From Aphelenchoides besseyi (lineage: Eukaryota; Nematoda; Chromadorea; Rhabditida; Aphelenchoididae): 64,000 nucleotides of DNA. Position numbers and translations under genes: made by a program. The first letter of the stretch is position 1, and every line of letters starts with the position of its first letter. Shown here piece after piece: positions 60,014 to 64,000 of the stretch. Under the pieces are notes generated by a model. The model did no database searches. It was not told where the DNA came from and saw only the letters and a program-made list of their open reading frames with translations. The stretch is taken from the NCBI GenBank assembly GCA_024699855.1, contig JAMPIQ010000003.1, positions 5,580,001-5,644,000 on the forward strand, written 5' to 3'.

Positions 60014-63000
60014 TTATTTGCTCATTATATCCTCTCCAAAAATGTTGCGTAAACGGCGAATCGTTAAGTCGCATTGTTGGGAGACTTTTGGATCCGGATC
60101 TACAACGAAAATACTCAGTAACACTCGTTCGATCAATAACTCACCTTCCAGAATCTCGGAAAGATACTGAACGACCGTCGGTAACATTGGAGCTAACGCG
60201 TCGCCAATACGACCAATCAACTTGTCGAAAACAAGTACCGTGCGGAAACGAATTCGTGCATTTCGATTGTGCAACTTCTCCAAAAGTTTATTGCAAATTG
60301 CCGATGTGAACAAATCCGGTGCACTTTCGCCCAAATAGTAAGTGCACGTAGCAACATGTTCAACACAACGTTGTTCGTGTCCTTGAACTTTTCGATTCTC
60401 AAGTTCGTCCAAAACGGCTTCGTAAACCACTTCGGCACGATCCCTGCAAACAAATCAAAAATTTGATCCGCAAAAACTTGTTCCCTTACTCATCCATGAA
60501 CACCCGATGTCTTGCACAGTTGGAAATGAAAACGAGAAGCGATGTAATAAGACGATCGGCCAAAACTGCTTCCAATGTTTCGTTTTCAGTTCCATTAATG
60601 AAAAGCTCCGAAGCCTCGGCTGAAAATTGTGTGAACAAAGATACCTAATCGCCTTTCTTACTTTTTGCTGCGTTCAAACGCAAAAGCAATTTAGGCGAAT
60701 AAGAGAACAGTTGTGGGAAATAAGTGAGTGCAATGGTGTTATACGTCTCGTAAAATCTAAATCAACTCTAACACTTTTTTTCGTCTATTCACTAACCGAT
60801 TAACAAAGTCGTAGACACTGAGAACACGCCAACGATCTTTTTCCGTTGCATCTGATTCCATTGCTTCACTAACCCAATCGGATAGATCGCTGAAGACGGG
60901 TGTTAATTCCAATTCCGATAGATGATCGGCTATTGCGATGAAGAAGCAAGAAATCGCTTGTTCGCAACGCGTCAAATTCTCTTGATCCTAAACGAGCAAA
61001 TCGTTGGATATTAGAAGTTTCCTACCGCTTTTCGTGAACACTGACGACGAATATCGAGCATGTTCAAGAAAATAGGAACAAGTTGTGCGGCCAGCGGTTG
61101 AACTTCTTCGGCATTCGCCTTCTGAAGAGCGGCCTCCAACAATGAAGCTGCGACAGTCAAACGAAGCGGACGTTTGATGATTTTCTTTATCACTACTCCA
61201 AAGACGTCGACCAAAACCACAAGATCGATAGAGACAAGTAGATCGCAAATTTGCTGTAAACGATGACGAATAGTTGCCAGTTGATTCGAAGCTAATGCAA
61301 GATGTCGGTTTGTGGTAGTTTTCGGTTGTTCCATTTTGATTAACGTTCCATCTGCTGTACGAGGCAAATAACAAGCACAAAGATGGCAAGTCGTAAGCAC
61401 GAATTGGTCTACATAGTTTGTAACCAACTAAAATTAGATATTATAACTTCTAGTCATTTAAACAAACATCTTGAACGTTCTCCAAAAGTCGCTGAGTAAC
61501 CGTGAGAGCACAAATGAAAAGTACATCGTCGCCGTATTGTCTGCCGGACATCGAAAAAGATCGATTTCTTTGACGTCGAGTAACCACCGTCTGACCGGGA
61601 GCTGTTTCGGTCGGTTGTTCTTGTTTTTCGCTTTCAACTTTTTCTTCCAACTGTTCAACGTGTTCAGCTGCTTGTTTCGCCGATTGTCCCAAAATTTCTA
61701 AACAAACGCGACATATCAAGTCGACATTCGCGGCGACAGATGAGCGAACGTTCGTCGAGCGAATCAATTCGCTAACCAACAAAAGAATACTTCCAATCAT
61801 TGTTTCGTTCAAATTAATCCACGAGTTTAACTGAAATTGTAAATTCGAAATAATAAATCCAAGAATTTTGTTACCAATTTGCTGCAACGATCTAAAGTCT
61901 CCGCAAAAATTGTTTGACTCTCAACATTGTTCAATCGTTTAACCAACAATTTTAGGCTGAAGGCCGCGTGTTGACAAAGAACAATCTGTAAAAGTTGCAG
62001 TTATAGATAGTCATCTTCGAATTACCGCATCATCTTCTTCACTTTGTATCAACAGGTCGTTCAGTTTTGTTGCTAATTTACTGAGATATTCGTTCATTTC
62101 TCCTTCGGTATGATTTTGAACGTTCGATTCGCTGACGAGCTTCGTATTCAAGAGTTGCAAGGCTCTGTCGCGCAGTTGTGGATCGAGTTTTCCTTCATCA
62201 AGCAGATCACACATGATATGACCACTAACATTAGCAGGCAGAATGCAACGTAGCTAAACGGAGTTGTTCAGTAGCAAATCACATCACTTACTCGTTCCGC
62301 AATGATATCCGCTCGTGCCGACAATGCAATCCAGTACTTCAATGCTTGTAACTGCGCTGCTCCGTTAGGTGTTCCACGAGATTTTTGCTCCTCTTTTTCA
62401 GCTTTCGTCAATTCGTTCGAAACAAATTCGGACAATGAGCCGAGAGTTGCGAGCATTCGTTTGCCAATTGTTGATGCTCGTTTGTAGATTTCGTCGTCGG
62501 ACAGTTTGCTCAACTAAATTTGGAAATAGCATAACATTCAAAAACGAAACTTACCTCATCAAATAGCGATTTCTGATTCGACATTTTTAAAACAAAGCCA
62601 ACAATCATGTAACGATAATGTTTGAGGAGAGGAGCCGAACGAACATTTCGATCAAAAATCTTCGAATTGTGGTGCGTTTTATCGAACGTGATCTTTGTTT
62701 CGCCTCCTAGCCAAATGACATAGTCCAGTAAATCCAAAGCCAATGATAATTGTTGTTCGGGAGGTAGTGTTGTGACGAAGTCGAGACAAATTTCATCCAA
62801 ATACTCGTTATTTGGCTTGTTTTTTGTTTTTCCCGCTTTCCATTGAACACAAATGTTGTCGAAGATGGTGGCAAAAATAAGCCAAAGTTCGGATGCTTCA
62901 ACACACGTTGCTAATGAACGCAGAATTCGTGGTCGACGATGAGCCGGGATGTCGGGAAGCGCCTTAGCAAATATCCGCGATACTTCGAGCAGTTGTTGTT

Positions 63001-64000
63001 GACCCTGTCCAGGTTGGGAATTCAACATCGCAAATAGAAGCGCTCGTAACGCTTCTTCAACAACCATTAAAGTCAGTTCGTTGTCTTTCTTGAGTAATCC
63101 ATCGCCCATAAATGCAAACAACGACATGATTTGGGTTGTTAGTTGTGTAGGAATCAACGATGCAACAGCAGTCAGGACTTTTAGCGCATTTCGTAAAACC
63201 GATTGATCGTGTGTGAATCGAATTGCGTTGACTAGTGGCTCAAATTGAACGCTTGTGCCGACCATTTTCAACGCATCTATAGAACAGCTTACAGATTTTA
63301 TCAGAAATCGAACTACCTTTTTGTTTTAGGAACTTGGACAAAAGAACCAAAGTCAGTTGTTGAACGTACAGCGCATTTTTGATCGTTGGGAAATCACGAG
63401 GCGGTTTGTCCGTACTAAAGCGACTTAAACATTATTTGAAACGAATCACATACATTTCAACCATTCCGAAAAGATGTTGAATTAACTCAGCACTCGGCTT
63501 AATCACCGTGGACGTGCTAAACAATTCCAAAGCAAAAATCAATCGGACTTCAAACTGTTCATCTGATTCGTCTGCAAGTCGCGCTTGCAAGTTCTGCGTA
63601 CCGTGACGAGATCGTTTAGCGGCGTTTGGAGCAGATGGTGAAATCAACGAAACCAACAAGGACGGAGAAAGGTTTATCTGAAGATCGAGTTGAACTTCAT
63701 TTTCATTACCTGTTTACTTACATTTGTTAGTGACATCTTCAGTTGAGCACGATAGACAGATTCACTGTTTTTAGAAATGAAGATAACAACACCAGTGAAG
63801 TAGTCCTCCAAATCTTCAGTTGTTTGTTTCGACAAATAGGAAGAATCTTGCAACGATTTCAATGCCCATTCCAATTCTTCGCGATCGGGCTTAGAGCTGC
63901 CGAGCATGTCCAAAATAAACATTGGCGACTTCTTGAACTTCTTTCGAACTTCGGCGCTTTTATGCAAGTTTTTGAGTTGTTCATCGACTTTCTGTAAAAG
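60014..64000 (-). CDS. HEATR1/UTP10 ribosome-biogenesis protein, C-terminal part
   Basis: HEATR1 (Utp10/BP28) is a very large HEAT-repeat component of the nucleolar small-subunit processome. The visible exons encode only helical HEAT repeats, as expected for its C-terminal half. The diagnostic end reads LHNRNARIRFRTVLVFDKLIGRIGD, AMLPTVVQYLSEILEG, VVDPDPKVSQQCDLTIRRLRNIFGEDI and MSK, matching the human RFAALITVLALAEKL, LPESIPFLAELMED and EHQCQKTIQQLETVLGE. Farther up, SFSMSGRQYGDDVLFICALTV, AVASLIPTQLTTQIMSLFAF and YLSKQTTEDLEDYFT lie in order. The region around 61600 has an acidic low-complexity loop (EKVESEKQEQPTE). Start and N-terminal half are beyond position 64000. Introns of about 45 nt. 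Confidence 0.88.

Overview
The window is eukaryotic nuclear DNA, almost certainly from a nematode. Small genes with many introns are packed on both strands. Introns are mostly about 36-50 nt, start GTAAG or GTGAG and end TTTTAG or TTTCAG. A secreted 12-cysteine DB-module protein (a nematode family) lies at 51.9-52.4 kb, and both NRDE-2 and MUT-7 small-RNA-pathway homologues are present. Many start codons sit 0-20 nt after a 3' splice-site-like TTTTAG/TTTCAG, as expected with spliced-leader trans-splicing or 5'UTR introns. The frequent TTTTAG acceptors (rather than a strict TTTCAG) may point to a lineage outside Caenorhabditis, perhaps clade I, but this is a weak inference. No tRNA, rRNA, CRISPR or clear transposon was found. 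All gene models were joined by eye from splice signals and protein similarity recalled from known families; no search was run.

Layout. 0-8 kb: a bestrophin chloride channel (minus, 3' part cut by the window edge, 18 visible small exons), then VPS15/PIK3R4 (minus). 8-14.3 kb: a small single-pass membrane protein (plus), a secreted protein with two tandem GILT domains (plus), an EXPERA/EBP-like membrane protein (minus) and TVP23 (minus). 14.5-22.2 kb: NRDE2 (minus) divergent from BROX (plus), then IPPK (plus). 22.2-25.7 kb is the longest gene-poor stretch and precedes a scramblase-like gene with long introns (25.7-28.7 kb, plus). 28.8-34.4 kb: PDHA (minus) and the UBE4/Ufd2 U-box E4 ligase (minus), divergent from an MRG15-like chromodomain gene (plus). 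36.5-40.6 kb: NF-YB and CSTF3 (minus), divergent from RPL26 (plus). 41.7-56.6 kb: an unbroken minus-strand run of MED30, RFC5, a calexcitin-like EF-hand protein, an NMDA receptor GluN1 subunit, CHMP7, the DB-module protein, HSPBP1 and DHX35. 56.9-59.7 kb: MUT-7/EXD3 (plus). 60.0-64 kb: HEATR1/UTP10 (minus, 5' part beyond the window).

How the genes relate. Most are housekeeping: transcription and RNA processing (MED30, NF-YB, MRG, CSTF3, DHX35, NRDE2, HEATR1, RPL26), DNA replication (RFC5), ESCRT and endomembrane traffic (VPS15, BROX, CHMP7, TVP23), protein quality control (UBE4, HSPBP1) and metabolism (PDHA, IPPK). Several same-strand neighbours are only 140-250 bp apart, which suggests operons or shared regulation. 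Several head-to-head pairs share short intergenic promoters.

The most unusual locus is GluN1 at 45.8-49.9 kb. Its reading frame runs, through two well-formed 42-46 nt introns, from the last membrane segment into a basic tail resembling the vertebrate C0/C1 cassettes and then into a complete LITAF zinc-binding membrane domain. This predicts an NMDA receptor-LITAF fusion. Other unusual points are the double GILT protein with a decayed second domain, 15-21 nt micro-exons in bestrophin, a GC-AG intron in MED30, a first coding exon that holds only ATG, and a scramblase-like protein ending in a CaaX-type motif.
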